From Paragordius varius (Eukaryota; Nematomorpha), in contig OZ176054.1 of assembly GCA_964247055.1 (NCBI GenBank), forward strand, positions 9,300,001-9,364,000: 64,000 bases of DNA, read 5' to 3'. Made by a program: the position numbers and the translations under genes. The notes beneath the pieces were generated by a model. The model made no database searches, had not been told where the DNA came from, and saw nothing but the letters and a program-made list of their open reading frames with translations. This document shows, piece by piece, positions 11,460 through 25,500 of this stretch (its first letter is position 1; the number at the start of each line of letters is the position of its first letter).

Positions 11460-14400
11460 CTGTACATTTTGAAATATTTCGTAGATGAATAGTAACAAAT
11501 GATGAGGTTGACATTTTATAACTTTTAGGAAAATAAATGTTTTTAGAAATAGTTTAAATCCAATTTTATTACAAAAACGAAACTTACCGATTACCCAAAA
11601 ATTATTTTCGGCTCTTTTTTTAAATTTAACCATAAACAATTTAACCCTTTTTGTGTTACTTCTTACCATTATACAGGTGTATTCATAAATTACCAGTTTA
11701 ACTGAGAGAAGTGGTAATAGAAAAGTAGGCAGACGATTAGCATTACGCACAACCTATTTCGCTGATCTGACATTAAACGACAAACACATACAAGCTGATT
11801 TAAACGACTTATTATCATCATTCAGTATTCATGTCGATATCATCTGAAAGAGAACATTTGCAACACACATTGCCATCAGAAAAAGGTTGAAAGTTATCTA
11901 ATGCGACCAGAGTAACATGGTTTTGATATATTAAAAGTTGGGACTCTTGTAAAAAGTGGGCCTCTTGCAAGCCATACAACTGCGAAGATGCTAATGTGCA
12001 AGAGTTAGTGAATTGACCCCATTCAAACTTAAAAAATAGCAGCTTTATTAACCCGCATAAATCAGTAGCTAACTCAATGGAATGTTAAATCGAATATTGG
12101 AAGGTGATTTATGAGATCACGCTTCTGAAAAATGTTCTAATGACTGCCCAATTTTTGTAAAATTTATTAAACCATTATTGGATATATTTGAGATTCTTAT
12201 GATTGCATTGAAACAACATAGTTTTAATTAATAAAATCACGTTTTAGCTATAAGCGCTTTCACAACCCGAAGCGATGGTGTCCATCCCGCTGTAATATAA
12301 TACCAAATCTTGGTATTAATATTGTTAACATATTTCAGAATCTCTCCAAATTTCGTTGACTAAGCTAGCGATAATAACTGAAATATTAATGCAAAATCTT
12401 GTATTTTTTTTACCGACTGGATTTATATCTAATAAATGATGGTCTGTTGGTTTTTAAATCAAAAACGGCTCAAGTCATATTTCTTTGGTCCTCCACTATT
12501 AAATTGTCAAAATTTGATTTAATATGATATATATTAATAAGTGTAATGTTTAATTATGATATTTTAGCTCTACTAGATTAATATAAAAGAATTTAAAACA
12601 AAAGTACCACAAATTATGAATGTTTACAATATATTTGTTAAATCTAGCCCTATTTTTCAGTTTTAATTTATATACTAATTGATAGTGAAAAAAAATGGGG
12701 TTAACATAATGAATTCATTTGCCGATGTATTGGTTGTTATGTAAATCCTTGAAATAATCGATTCGATTGCATCCAATAATACATAACAGAAATTATACGC
12801 AAAATTCCACAATCCTACCAGATTCAACGATGAAAACAAAAAATATTAAATCATAAATATATGAGAAATATGCACAAAAGTTTTGTAGAAAAAAAATTAT
12901 TGTTTAATAACATATGCCATTTTGTTTTTTAGGAATCTCTTTTTCTCTCGCTCGCTCAATCGCATATATTGAAAAATATTAATTACAAATATTATAATTC
13001 GAATTAAAATTTTGTTGGATTTAACCTTCATTCGATATTTTGACAAAAGAAATGTTTTAAAAATAAATTTATTAACGTTTTTTTTGAAAAAACAAATCGA
13101 TACATCAGTTTGGATTAAAAAGTACACCAGATAAGTTTTATCATTGGATTTTTGTTCTTAAATTCTAAAGTAACTATATATATTTCTTTGACTCAAAAAG
13201 CAAAATTAATTTTACAATGGCGTTCCTGATAAACCATAAAATGAAGCCATATTTTTGAAAAATTAAACTAAAAATCGTTCATTAACCATCAATTATTAAA
13301 AGTTTTATTTTCAAATTTTCTTTGACGTAGTAACATAAGTTATTTAAGCGAACACGAAGATAAAAATTAAAAAATCAATCAATCCGATATATATAGTTAT
13401 TTTTATGTTAAATATAAAATAAAATAATATAAGAATAGGAAATGATTCGTTTGAAAATGAGCAAAAAAATTAAATATTTATATTTTACAATACATCATAA
13501 AAAACTATATAATCCTTCAGCTGTTATCTCATTCTTTACTAAATAGCAGCTAGCTTAGATCAATTGAAATATATATTTGATAAAAATATTTGTATATTAT
13601 ATTTTTTATTTTGATTTTTAGTGGCCAGTAGCGTAAAACTACATATAAACTACTGTAAAGATTCATTAATCAACCCAGAGATTATATATTGTTAACCCAA
13701 TCATACAGAATCAATCGATAATAAGGGAAAACTGAACGCAAAAAATAAGAAAATAATAAAAAAATCTATTATATATTAATAAAAAAATAAAAATAATATT
13801 GGAATATGCCAATGTTTTTTCCACCGATTATTGTGTTATAAAACATTAAATTCAGACAATATAATATATTTTTTCTATATTTTTGTATACTAGCAAAATA
13901 AATCTGCAAAACAAAATATACTTATATTATATATATTTTTCCGAATACTTTACAATATAAAATATTTTTGATTATAAATTAATATTTTTGTTAATATCGA
14001 TAAATTGAATTCTTCTTATCCAATTGACCTCTGTTATAATATTTAAAGGTAATAATTAATCTTTATTAATTTTTTTATTAGATACCTGCTACGCACACAC
14101 ATACATTTCAATATTTATCAATAAATACTTTCGCCATTTGATAATTAAATTAATAAAAATAAAATTTAATTTTTGAATATCCAAAACCAAATAATACAAA
14201 TTTGTTAATTTTTTCGAATAAATTATTTGAATTTCATTCAAATCAAGGATTTGACCTTGTTCTTTGTTTAAGATAGTCCGTCAATAAAGATATTAAAGTA
14301 CGTCACACAATTTTCGTTATAACTAACATTTTGGTAAAAAATATTAATTTTGATTTTTACAAATAACTATTTAATATTTTAAATTATATTCTTATAATTT

Positions 14401-14614
14401 CCATTTTTTGGATAAAACAAAAAAAACTTCACAAAAATTCTTTTTTGGGGTGGCTAATTTGGCATTAGTAACCAACAACTCTAATTATTTAGATTTAGTT
14501 TTCAATTTTAGATATTTCGACCCAAATATTCACATTTCCAAAAAAATTAATAACGAACCCAACCAACAAATTAATCCATCCTTTATCGTTCTGTATATCA
14601 TTTATTCTGTTTTA
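11460..14614. other. Intergenic stretch upstream of the myosin gene
   Basis: There is no gene. About 11700-12130 is less AT-rich and partly open, but it matches nothing I know. From 12300 to 14600 the sequence is very AT-rich. The myosin promoter and 5' leader presumably start within or near the right end, but I cannot identify a core promoter with confidence. Confidence 0.45.
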
Positions 14615-14637
14615 GTTGATTTTGAGACAAATCTGTC

Positions 14638-17600
14638 ATGGCAGCTAATAAGTATGATTGGCCATTGGATGATCATGGCTATTTGAAGCATGCAATAACC
14701 CTACCGGCAAACCCGCTAAAAGATGACCCTGTCAAATATTTAATCGTTAGCAATGAATGGAAGCTACATCATACGACACTTGTGTTAGATAATAAAAAGA
14801 TCTGTTGGGTCCCTCGCAAAGGCAAAGGTTTTGCTATTGCGGACATTGTTAGCACCAAGGGTGATCAGATCACAGTTAAAGTTGATGGAGAGGTAAAAAT
14901 TTACACATTATAACATATTTTATTACACACTATTTGGTTGAATGATTTTATTTTTCAATAATATTGCTTACATTTACTTAATTCTTATTTGTTTTTCGGC
15001 CCATAAGATTGGTGTAAAAGCGCATTATTGTAAGCCATATCTGTATTTTGAATGGTTAAAGGGGTATTTATTTCACATGTTAGTAGCCATGTATGATATT
15101 TTTTGTTTTTATTTGCATCATTTTTGACAAGAGTGTTAGATATTAAACCAATAAAAATTGCAAAAAACATGTAAATTTAATACCCTTATAGCTATTTTAA
15201 AATCTATTGTAGTAAAAATATACCGAAAACAAGGGCCAGTGTTTTGAAAACAGTCTTATGTTGTTACATGAAAAATATTTTTAATATTTCTTATTGAAAA
15301 TTATTGGTTTGTTATGGGTAGTAAATTAATTCTGAAAAATTGATAAATTGATTACGTTTCAAAGCTCTCAAAGAAACAGCTTTGCTCATAAATATTTCGC
15401 AAAAAAGTTTGGGATTAAAAAAAGTTGTCACTTTGATAGGTCTTTGCCTAAATACTGAAACATTTATTTTTCGAAACAGTAGCTAGCAATGATTAATTAT
15501 AAAGAGACCTAAAAACGTTTACGATTTAAAATTGACACCATAGTTTATAAATTTTTAATTTTATCATTGTACGATTCAATCATAATTAACTCATGTATAA
15601 ATAAAATTTATTTTAAAACCAAGGTTATGTCCTTTTAAAAAATTTTAATTAATTACGGTTTCAATCTTGCATAAAATAGCTTAAAAATGCGTAAGTTACA
15701 AAAAGTTGCAAAGTTTTGTTTTTACTATTTTTATGTTTTTCTTTCAAAAATGATTTATATCATTAGATACTAGGCCCACTATTAATCGAAATGCGCTATA
15801 CATTTAAAGAACACCGTACCCGTTATTATAAAACATTATATCATAAATACTAACCTAAAATTAATTCTCAACAGTTTTATAATGCCCAATATACAATAGT
15901 TTCGGCCCTAATGTAAATTAATAAAAACTATTTAACCAAAAACGTTACTTTTAATTATATATATACAACAGCCAATTAACCCTTATTTTTAATTATATAA
16001 CTAATTTGTAATTTGCATTAGGAAATGACGATTAACAAAGATCAAGCCCAACAAGTCAATCCGGGAAAGTTTGAGAAATGCGATGATATGTCCTCCCTGA
16101 CGTTTTTGAATGATGCCAGTGTGTTGCACAATTTGCAACAAAGATACTATATTTGGATTATTTATGTAATACGTGATACAAACTCTAAATTACTTTAATA
16201 TAGATATAGATATAAATTGGCTATAAAATTTTAGTTGAATTGGATTTTTTGAACAATAAAAGTTTAATTGAGATTTTGAATATTGACTGCCACGTTAGCG
16301 ATCCAATCTGTTATCTGTAGGGAAAAAACATCACTTGATTTCCTGTCAAATACCTATATTCTATAATGCCGAATGTAAAATTTGCACAGATAAATCAAAA
16401 ATTTTATTTTTATTCCCATTACCCAATTAAAAGACAATTTTAACCTATTAATATTGATGCTTCAAATTATAGACTTATTCCGGGCTTTTTTGTGTGGCCA
16501 TCAATCCGTATCGTAGATTGCCCATTTATTCTCAAGAGGTTGTTGAAATGTTTAAAGGAAAACGTAAGACTGAAGTACCGCCTCACGTTTTCTCGATTTC
16601 TGATGAAGCATACACCAACATGTTATCAAGTAAACATTCTCAAATATTTTTAATTGCATGGCTACGAAAAATATATTGCAAATAAACATAATTTATATTT
16701 TTTATTTCCAAAGCATATATATATTATATGATTTTACAGATCGGGAAAATCAATCTATATTGATCACGTAAGTTTTTGGATTGCAAGTTATTTTTCCAAA
16801 GAGTTAAGTGGTATCAAAATATTAGTTAGTTTAAAATGAAACAAAATTTACTAAAATGCCATTTGTCTAGTTTTGTTAATGTGCCATGTATTGTCTATGT
16901 TATAATTTTATTGTCTGTCTATCCCTTTTGAATTTAAGCGGAGAAAGTGGTGCTGGGAAAACGGAAAATACCAAAAAAGTTATTCAATACTTTGCCATAA
17001 TAGCTGCTAATAAGGGCCAAATGTCAGATCCTAACAGGGCCCATTTTAGTGCTGTAAGTTGTTGTTGTGTCTTTTATACGTGTTTTATCCATCGTCTTAA
17101 AAAAAATTTGTTATATATGTTATACAGTACCCACACTTTTATGTTGGTCAATTATCAACACAGTAGTCTATATATGGATAAAAAACAACGATCGTATAAA
17201 AATAAAAACTTTTTTCCTATCATTTACAAAACGACAAATTCGTTTATTTAATTTTGGACGAAATTTGTTTAATATCATACACTACAGTTGTATTGCTAAT
17301 TGACCAACAATAAAGAATGCACTGTAATTTGTCTATGTGTGTTTTGATGCCTCATGTCTCAACGCGTTTAAGTTAGGACGTAACCAAATGTCTTATTGTA
17401 TATATATAAACTATAGTTTAATATAAAAAATGCTAAAATATATTAGAAAATTAAAGAATAAAAATGAATTATTTTTATTACGTAAATTTACGAAAATTTG
17501 TAAATATGCACACAAGGTTTTTTTGACCATAAGGCATTTGATTATAAAAAAATATAAAAAATAAAAATAGTTAAAACATTACGATTTTTATAGATTGATT

Positions 17601-20600
17601 TGTCTATATGCTTTTGCTGTTTTTGAAAGTAATATTATACGATAGGTAAAAAGATAAATTAAATTTAAAACTGCAGTAAAAATTAAATCTATACAGACAA
17701 AATATAAAAAGTAGACAAATATTTTAAAAAAAGACAACCATATTATTACTTGATTCCTACATACCCTAAAAATTTTAGATATATTTATTTGAGTGTATTA
17801 CCAATTTACATTTTTATTCTCTATTTTAAACCCAAAACGATGACTTGTTTTAAAGATTTTTTGAAAATATTTACCTTTAGTTTTTATGTTTTGTCTGTCT
17901 ATGTGTACTTTAAAACATGATTTTAATTTTGATTCACCAAGTAACACAATATAATATTATAAATTTTTTACCCTTAATTTTTGATAAACAATATTTTTTA
18001 TTCAATTGCATTTTGTAAAACATATTTTTTATGTAATCCTTAATAAAGTGGTGAATCGGGTGCTGGTAAAACTGAAAATACGAAAAAGGTCATAGCCTAC
18101 TTTGCTATCATTGGTATGAACGAAGTTAAAAAAACCGACGAGAAAGTGAATATTCCGATTATAAAGTTAAACTTATATGAATGATTCACTGAACACTTCT
18201 TTCCAAATCAAGAACCTAAAAATGATATTTTAGAGCAGCTATTACATAAAATAAATATACATATGCATGTAAAACTCATGAGGCATCAAAATACGCGTTG
18301 AAGTAGTAAGTAGCCTTTTAAATGTAAGTTAAAATTTAAAATTTTGCAAAAATCATGTGTTTAGGGAACCTTAGAAGATCAAATTATTCAAGCGAATCCA
18401 GTGCTTGAAGCCTTTGGAAATGCTAAAACTATAAGGAATGACAATTCATCACGTTTTGTAAGTTTTTATACCATAGGGGTAGGCCCTTATATTTTTATTA
18501 ATTGGAAATACGAAAAATATTTTAAATTACCGGGCTATTCCATAATATTTATACGAATTAATACCAAAATTAGAAGAATATTTTGGCCCATTTAATAACT
18601 TAAAACCAAACTGAAAAAGGAATGCATATTCCATAAATTTTCATTTATAATGTTAAAAGACCAAAAATTATTTGATGATAAATATGCCTCTTGAGTATGT
18701 CTAACCCCTATCCAATGCCAATTTGTCTTGTCTTTAATGTTTCCTCGAAACAAAACTGTTGTATGTGTCGTGTTCAGTGAATTGTTTCCATGATAATTGA
18801 TTTGATTATTGATTCTACTTTTGCTTTTTTGTTGTGTTTCCCCCTGTCTTTGAAACTAATGTGCTTAGAAAGCATCGTTAGAAGATCAAATTATTCAAGC
18901 AAATCCTGTACTAGAGGCATTTGGTAATGCCAAAACCATTCGTAATGATAACTCCTCACGTTTTGTAAGTCTTTTTTATCTTCCTCAACTTCAAACATAT
19001 CAAATTTATATGGATAATTTTCACACAAATTATAACTAAACAATATAGATACTAGTTTTTAGTAGAAATATAATGATTTTTATCCTACAATCGTAAAATT
19101 TAGGGTAAATTTATCCGTATTCATTTTGGATCATCGGGGAAATTGGCTGGAGCAGATATCGAATCTTGTAAGTTTTAAACATAAAATACCACTTTTTATC
19201 AAAATCTATTGGTGAAAATGGTCAATTTTTAATTTTTTTGCAATCAAAGATTTATTGGAGAAAAGTCGTGTCATCTCTCAACAGCCACTTGAAAGATCCT
19301 ATCATATTTTTTATCAAATGATGTCTGGAGGTGTACCAGGATTGAAAGGTCTGTACCGACATACAAAATATTATAATATTGATTCTTATTAACGTATCCA
19401 TTTTTTGGTTACTTATTTCACACTATAGTAGGGCAATTGCAACACAGTAGTATATGGAAAAAAACAACAAAATGTTAAATAAACAATTATTTCCTTTCTT
19501 TTCCATACACTTCTGTGTTGCAAATTGCCCTACTATAGTGTGAAATAGCATCCATCAAAATTACTGTAATGGGTATACGAAATAAATGAAAGGGTATATG
19601 AATGATGGTTTTCATAAAATATATTTTGAATTTCGTTTTTGATTGTAAAAACAATTTGTTAAAATACCTAACCATATATTTTGGTTCCGTGCATTTTTGG
19701 ATTTATTAACTATATCCAATGTATTATTTAAGTTTGCATTCAATTGAGTTTTCCTTTTTAGAAATGTGCTTTTTGTCAAACAATGCAGCCGATTACCACT
19801 TTGTGGCACAAGGTAAAACCGCTATCGATGGCGTTGATGACGCTGAAGAAATGAGATTAACTGATGTATAAAATATTTACTATAGTAATTTATTAACTAT
19901 TTTTTTACCGAAACCTAATTAATTATTTGAATTTTAAATGCAGGAAGCTTTCAACATTTTGGGTTTTGAACAAAGCGAAAAAAATAACATTTTTAAAATT
20001 ACGGCAGCTATCATGCACATGGGTAATATGAAGTTTAAACAAAGACCCCGCGAAGAACAAGCTGAAACTGACGGAACAGATCGTATGAATATTATAAAAA
20101 TATAAAATTGATTATTAAAATCATGCAAATGTCAAAACTGAATCGATATTTTTCAGTCTAAATTATTAGCTCTATTTTTAAGAAAAAAGCCCGCTAATAT
20201 ATTACTTTTTATGAACCATCCTCGTATAAAACCATAAAATACTTTAAGAAAGCCAAATTAAATTTTTATCGGTTTAATTTGTATTTTTATAGCTGGAGAA
20301 AAAGCTGCACAGCTTATGGGCATCAATGATGGGGAAATGTTTAAAAACATATTGAAACCAAGAATTAAAGTTGGTACAGAATATGTGGCTAAGGGTCAAA
20401 ATTTGCAACAAGTAACATTTTATTGTTATCTATCTTTGAATAATCCATTTTGAATCTTGATATGATATATTATTTTATTAAAAAAATATTATTTAATAGG
20501 TTCAATATGCTATTGGATCTTTATCTAAAGCAACGTACGATCGTATGTTCAAATGGTTAGTCGCGCGTGTCAATAAAACTTTGGACACAAAACAGAAGAG

Positions 20601-22545
20601 ACAGTTTTTCATTGGTGTATTGGATATTGCAGGATTCGAAATTTTTGAGGTAAGTTTTTCACTGAATCTGCTTGAAATAATATGATAATCTGTAACCGGA
20701 TTAAAACATACCATAAGTCAATTGATATTTGAACTAACACTCTGAATAAGACTGAATTGTTTTAAATTTTGGCTTTAGTATCTTTCATGTTATATGGGAC
20801 CGTTTTGAACCGCTTTTAAATACTGCGGTTTACTTAATATAATTTTATATGGTACAATATTATCCTATATAGTTTAACAGTTTTGAACAATTGTGTATCA
20901 ATTTCACCAATGAAAAATTGCAACAATTTTTCAATCATCACATGTTTATTTTGGAACAAGAGGAATATAAACGAGAAGGTATTGATTGGGAATTTATTGA
21001 TTTCGGTTTGGATTTACAAGCGTGTATCGATTTAATTGAAAAGGTATTTGGGCTGTTTATTAATAATTATTCACTTTAAATTTGAAAAATAAATTTTCAT
21101 TCAAACTATTGGTCATGTTAGCCTTTGGGAGTATTCTCGATCCTTGAAGAAGAGTGCATCGTACCAAAAGCAACGGATAAAACATTTTTGCAAAAGGTAA
21201 TGGATACCCATTTGGGTAAATCTCCCTGTTTAGGAAAACCCAAAGTTGGAAAACATGGTACGCATGAAGTGCATATGGAAATTAAACATTATGCTGGAAC
21301 GGTATAAAAATATTTGCTTATATGATAAAAAAAATCATATCAATATGCGATATATTTTTATTTCATTTCATTAGTTTTGACATTTCAAATTATTTTTGCT
21401 TTGTGAAATTAGGTCCCCTACAACGTAGACAATTGGCTTGACAAGAACAAAGATCCATTGAACGAATCCGTGTTGCAAGTTTATGCTAAATCTCAAAATC
21501 ATTTATTGGCTGATTTGTGGAAGGATCGAGCCGGAGGCGGGGATGGTAATTTTACTTAAATTAAATTTTTTACAAAATTAAATTTCTGATTATGTATTAA
21601 TGAATCATTATATCATTAGATGAGAAGTCATCGGGTAAGAAAGGAAAAGGATCCAGTTTCCAAACAATTTCAGCCCTATACCGAGTAATTTTTTTATCTA
21701 AATTATATATCAACGGCATAAAAATAATTTTTTAACTCTAGGAACAATTAAATAAATTGATGACAACTTTGAAAAATACGCATCCTCATTTCATTCGTTG
21801 TATTATCCCCAACGAGCACAAAGCCGGAGGTAATTTATTATTTGATTCAGTAAAAATATGTTGATATTTGTATGGAACGACTGTTTATATTGTATATACG
21901 GATTATTATTATCATAGGTGAACTCGATGCGGATTTGGTTTTGAATCAATTGACTTGTAACGGTGTGTTGGAGGGTATAAGAATTTGTCGTAAAGGTTTC
22001 CCCAATCGTTTAATGTATGCCGATTTCAAACAACGGTAAAATATTAATGTTCTTTATCAAAACCATCAATTATATATAGATAAGTGTTAGCTAACTTTCG
22101 TACTTTGATAAATAGTTATACAATTTTGGCCCCACAAGTGGTTCCTAAAGAGGGATTTGCCGATGCTAAAGAAATAACGGCAAAGATTTTGAATGAGTGC
22201 CAATTGGAAACTAATGAATACAAACTTGGACACACTAAAGTTTTCTTCAAAGCTGGTATCCTTGGTCAACTTGAGGACATGAGGGATGAAAGAATTGGCA
22301 AAATTATTACTTATTTACAAGTAATATTATTACCCAATTAATTTGTCTTACAAATTTTGATAAAAGCAACAATATATATTATATGGGTGATAAAAATACA
22401 TAATTAGGCTTGGATTAGAGCGAATTTAATGAAGAAACGTTTCAAGAAATTGAAGGAACAACGTACAGCGCTGATCATTATTCAACGCAATATCCGTAAA
22501 TGGTTATTAATGAGAAATTGGTTATGGTGGAAACTTTATACTAAG
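14638..22545 (+). CDS. Mhc: Myosin motor and neck: exon map
   Basis: Exons read by eye: 14638-14892, 16022-16165, 16473-16629, 16740-16767 (28 nt), alternative 5a/5b and 6a/6b, 19104-19167, 19250-19348, 19762-19865, 19944-20082, 20293-20411, 20500-20649, 20873-21043, 21122-21301, 21413-21545, 21620-21684, 21742-21829, 21918-22035, 22116-22320, 22408-22545. Phases are consistent throughout, and each boundary has GT and AG. The relay helix ([14 protein letters not shown], exon at 20873) and the converter (exon at 22116) occur once only. In Drosophila Mhc, by contrast, these two regions are encoded by clusters of alternative exons. Introns here range from 57 nt upward. Coordinates could be off by one or two bases in places. 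Confidence 0.9.
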
Positions 22546-25500
22546 GTAGGTTAGATTCGTTTACAAATGATATTTATTAAAATTAATAATTTTATATAAT
22601 AAATTTTTTTGATAATATTTTTTTAGGTCAAACCTATGTTGACAGCTGCTAAATCAGAGGAAGAAATGAAAAAACTCCAAGACGAATATGATAAATTAAA
22701 GGACGATTTTGAAAAAGAAAGTAATAGAGTGTGAATAATAAGATATATTTTTTTTAAATAAGGATTCAAAACCGTGACAATATTTTATTATTTTAAAATT
22801 CATACATTGAATATCAGGCAAATTACGCAAGGATCTTGAAAATAAAGCGGCAACCTTGACCCAAGAAAAAAATGATTTAAGGCTTCAATTAGAATCTGAG
22901 CGGGAATCTACCGGAGATTTAGAAGATAAGGCCGAATCCTTAATTAAGCAAAAAGCTGAATTAGAATCACAATTGGCTGATCTTAATGACCGTTTGAGCG
23001 AGGAAGAAGAAAATAATGCCAATTTATCTTCCACCCGTAGGAAATTGGAAACTGAAATGGTTGAACTCAAAAAGGTGTGTATGTATGTTAAATTTATTGT
23101 AATGTATGGCAGTGGTGCTCAATAAAAAAATTTAAAGGCCGCATAAAACAATATTTTTCTCAAGGGCACTGTACCATAAAATACAAAACAATATTATATA
23201 GCCTTTTGACATATAAGCAATTATTTGCATTCTAAATAATTAAATAAAAATTAAATGAATAAATTAGGGCGGTGGTTTGAGTTTCGCTGATGTATGGTAT
23301 TTATTTATTTCATTACATATAATAAATGATATGTTCTCATGCCATAATTTAGGATATTCAAGACTTAGAACTTTCCCTCCAAAAAACCGAGCAAGAAAAG
23401 CAAGCTCGTGAAAATCAAATCCGTCAAATGCAAGATGAAATGGCTAAACAGGATGAACTAATCAACAAAGTCAATAAGGAGAAAAAGAATTTGGATGAAA
23501 CTCTGCATAAAACCCAAGACGATCTGAATGCCACCGAGGATAAGGTCAACCATTTGAACAAAGTGAAAGCCAAATTGGAACAAACATTGGATGAATTGGA
23601 AGACAGTTTGGAACGTGAAAAGAAAGTCCGTTCTGACTTGGAAAAAGCCAAGAAAAAATTAGAACAAGACCTTAAAATCGCACAAGTATTTTAAATAAAT
23701 TAATTTAATTTTTCCATTGAGTAAAACTTCAATCTATTATTTAATGCGATGCAGGAACAAGGCACCGATTTGGATGTGGCTAAGCGAGATCTTGAAGAAA
23801 ATGTAAAAAGAAAAGACAAAGATTTAGCCAATCTTAATTCCCGATTGGAAGACGAACAAAATATGGCTGGTCAGCTGCAACGAAAGATTAAAGAATTGCA
23901 GGTTTATAATTATTTTTTATACCAAAAAATATGCGATTATATATGAAAAAAATTAATAAAAAATCTTTAAAATTGATAACAACTGGGATAAAATAAAAAA
24001 TCATACATAAATAATTGGATAGTGCAATAGCCAAATGTTTATTGTGTTAGATAGGTCTGAAATAACCTCGATATTTCATTAATCCAAGCTTGAAAGCGCA
24101 AATGTTATCGATTCAGCACAGCATTTTACAAAATATTTGCACATAAAATCTAAAGCTGTTGGTTATTTTTTTAAAAATTATCTATTAGTGTTTTTGTAAA
24201 ATGCACATATATATAGAAGCATTTATTTTTTGTGGGGAAAAATTACCTTCAAAAAAATGTTTTGTGATTTCTTACAATTACATTAAAACCACAACATAAT
24301 TTTTTGTGACGTATATGCAAGGCTAAATTATAACATATTCTTTTTTATAAAGATCTTTTGATTTTTTATTGATATACATACTATACTATTTGTATCCAAT
24401 CTTTTGTTTTAAATTTTTCGGCTAATTATTGCATTTATACCCGTTTTGCCGTCCAAGTTTGTTGGTTTTGTTATTGAGTCGCCATCAATACATATATATC
24501 CCAGATCAGCCGCCCTATTCTTAATATTCACTGCCATATTTAACTATTGTCTATTTATTCGTTTAAGTTGAATTTATCTACGAAACGTATCTATTTTGTG
24601 CCTTGTATACACCCCTAATAGTCAATAAAATTTAAGTTAAAACTAAAATATGGACCAATCCCCCGAAACCTATGCACATCATTCAACAAACAATGGAAAC
24701 GGCGATAGAAATACGCAACGTATTAGCGATAATCCTGAATCCAAACCCCAAATAACGGCTGCCATTACGGCTAACACTGGACCTGGTATAAAGGTAGCTT
24801 CTGATGTCATCGGTGTCGCACAACAACCCATTCTTAAACCTATTATTTCACATCAAGTCCACAAGGATGGAGATGGTAGACCAGTTACCGTTGTAAGTTT
24901 TGGGGACGTGAATGAAATTAAACAACAAACATATCAGGGTAATGACAAAAATGGGGAGCATAATAAAACGACAAATGGAAACCATAATGGTCATCATAAA
25001 TTTAGCGCAACAACTAATGGAACATCGAGCACGTCAACTCACAAGAATGGAAATGGAAAAGGAAGTACAACTTATTCACACATTAGTAGCAATGGCAATA
25101 CTGCTGGTGCCAGCACTTATTCATCATATTATAGCGGAGGAGGTCATCTAGGATCCTATGGTTTCGGTTACGCAGATTATTACCCAAGATTCGAGCATTT
25201 ACGAATCCCCGGGAGGGAATATCTCGTTTCATCACCGTCTGCTCGACTTTCTACGCGGAGTCGAAGGATTATCCGTGAAAGTGCAGAGATTGAGATGGGT
25301 GAAATATTGCCAAGGACTGAACGTTCCATGCTGGAAGTTTGTCATTTGTAATATTTACGTGTTTGGTGGTCGCATAAAGCGATACATTCGGAAAATTTTC
25401 ATGAATACGGAAGATATTTGGATGACAAAAAAATCTTAGCTAAAACATAACTATATTATATTATATAAACTATGTGTTGTAAAATTTATAGTATATATTT

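Noticed and set aside
11700-12130. Partly open, less AT-rich stretch
   Set aside because: Tried as transposase and as LINE; no conserved motif appeared, and stops break it every 30-50 codons.
14408-14686. 92-codon frame just before the myosin start
   Set aside because: It overlaps the first myosin exon in another frame, spans a likely 5'-leader acceptor, and is AT-rich leader sequence.
25158-25439. Second open frame overlapping the rod-protein exon
   Set aside because: It is out of phase with the downstream rod acceptor, has a less coherent composition, and lies wholly within the longer frame's territory.
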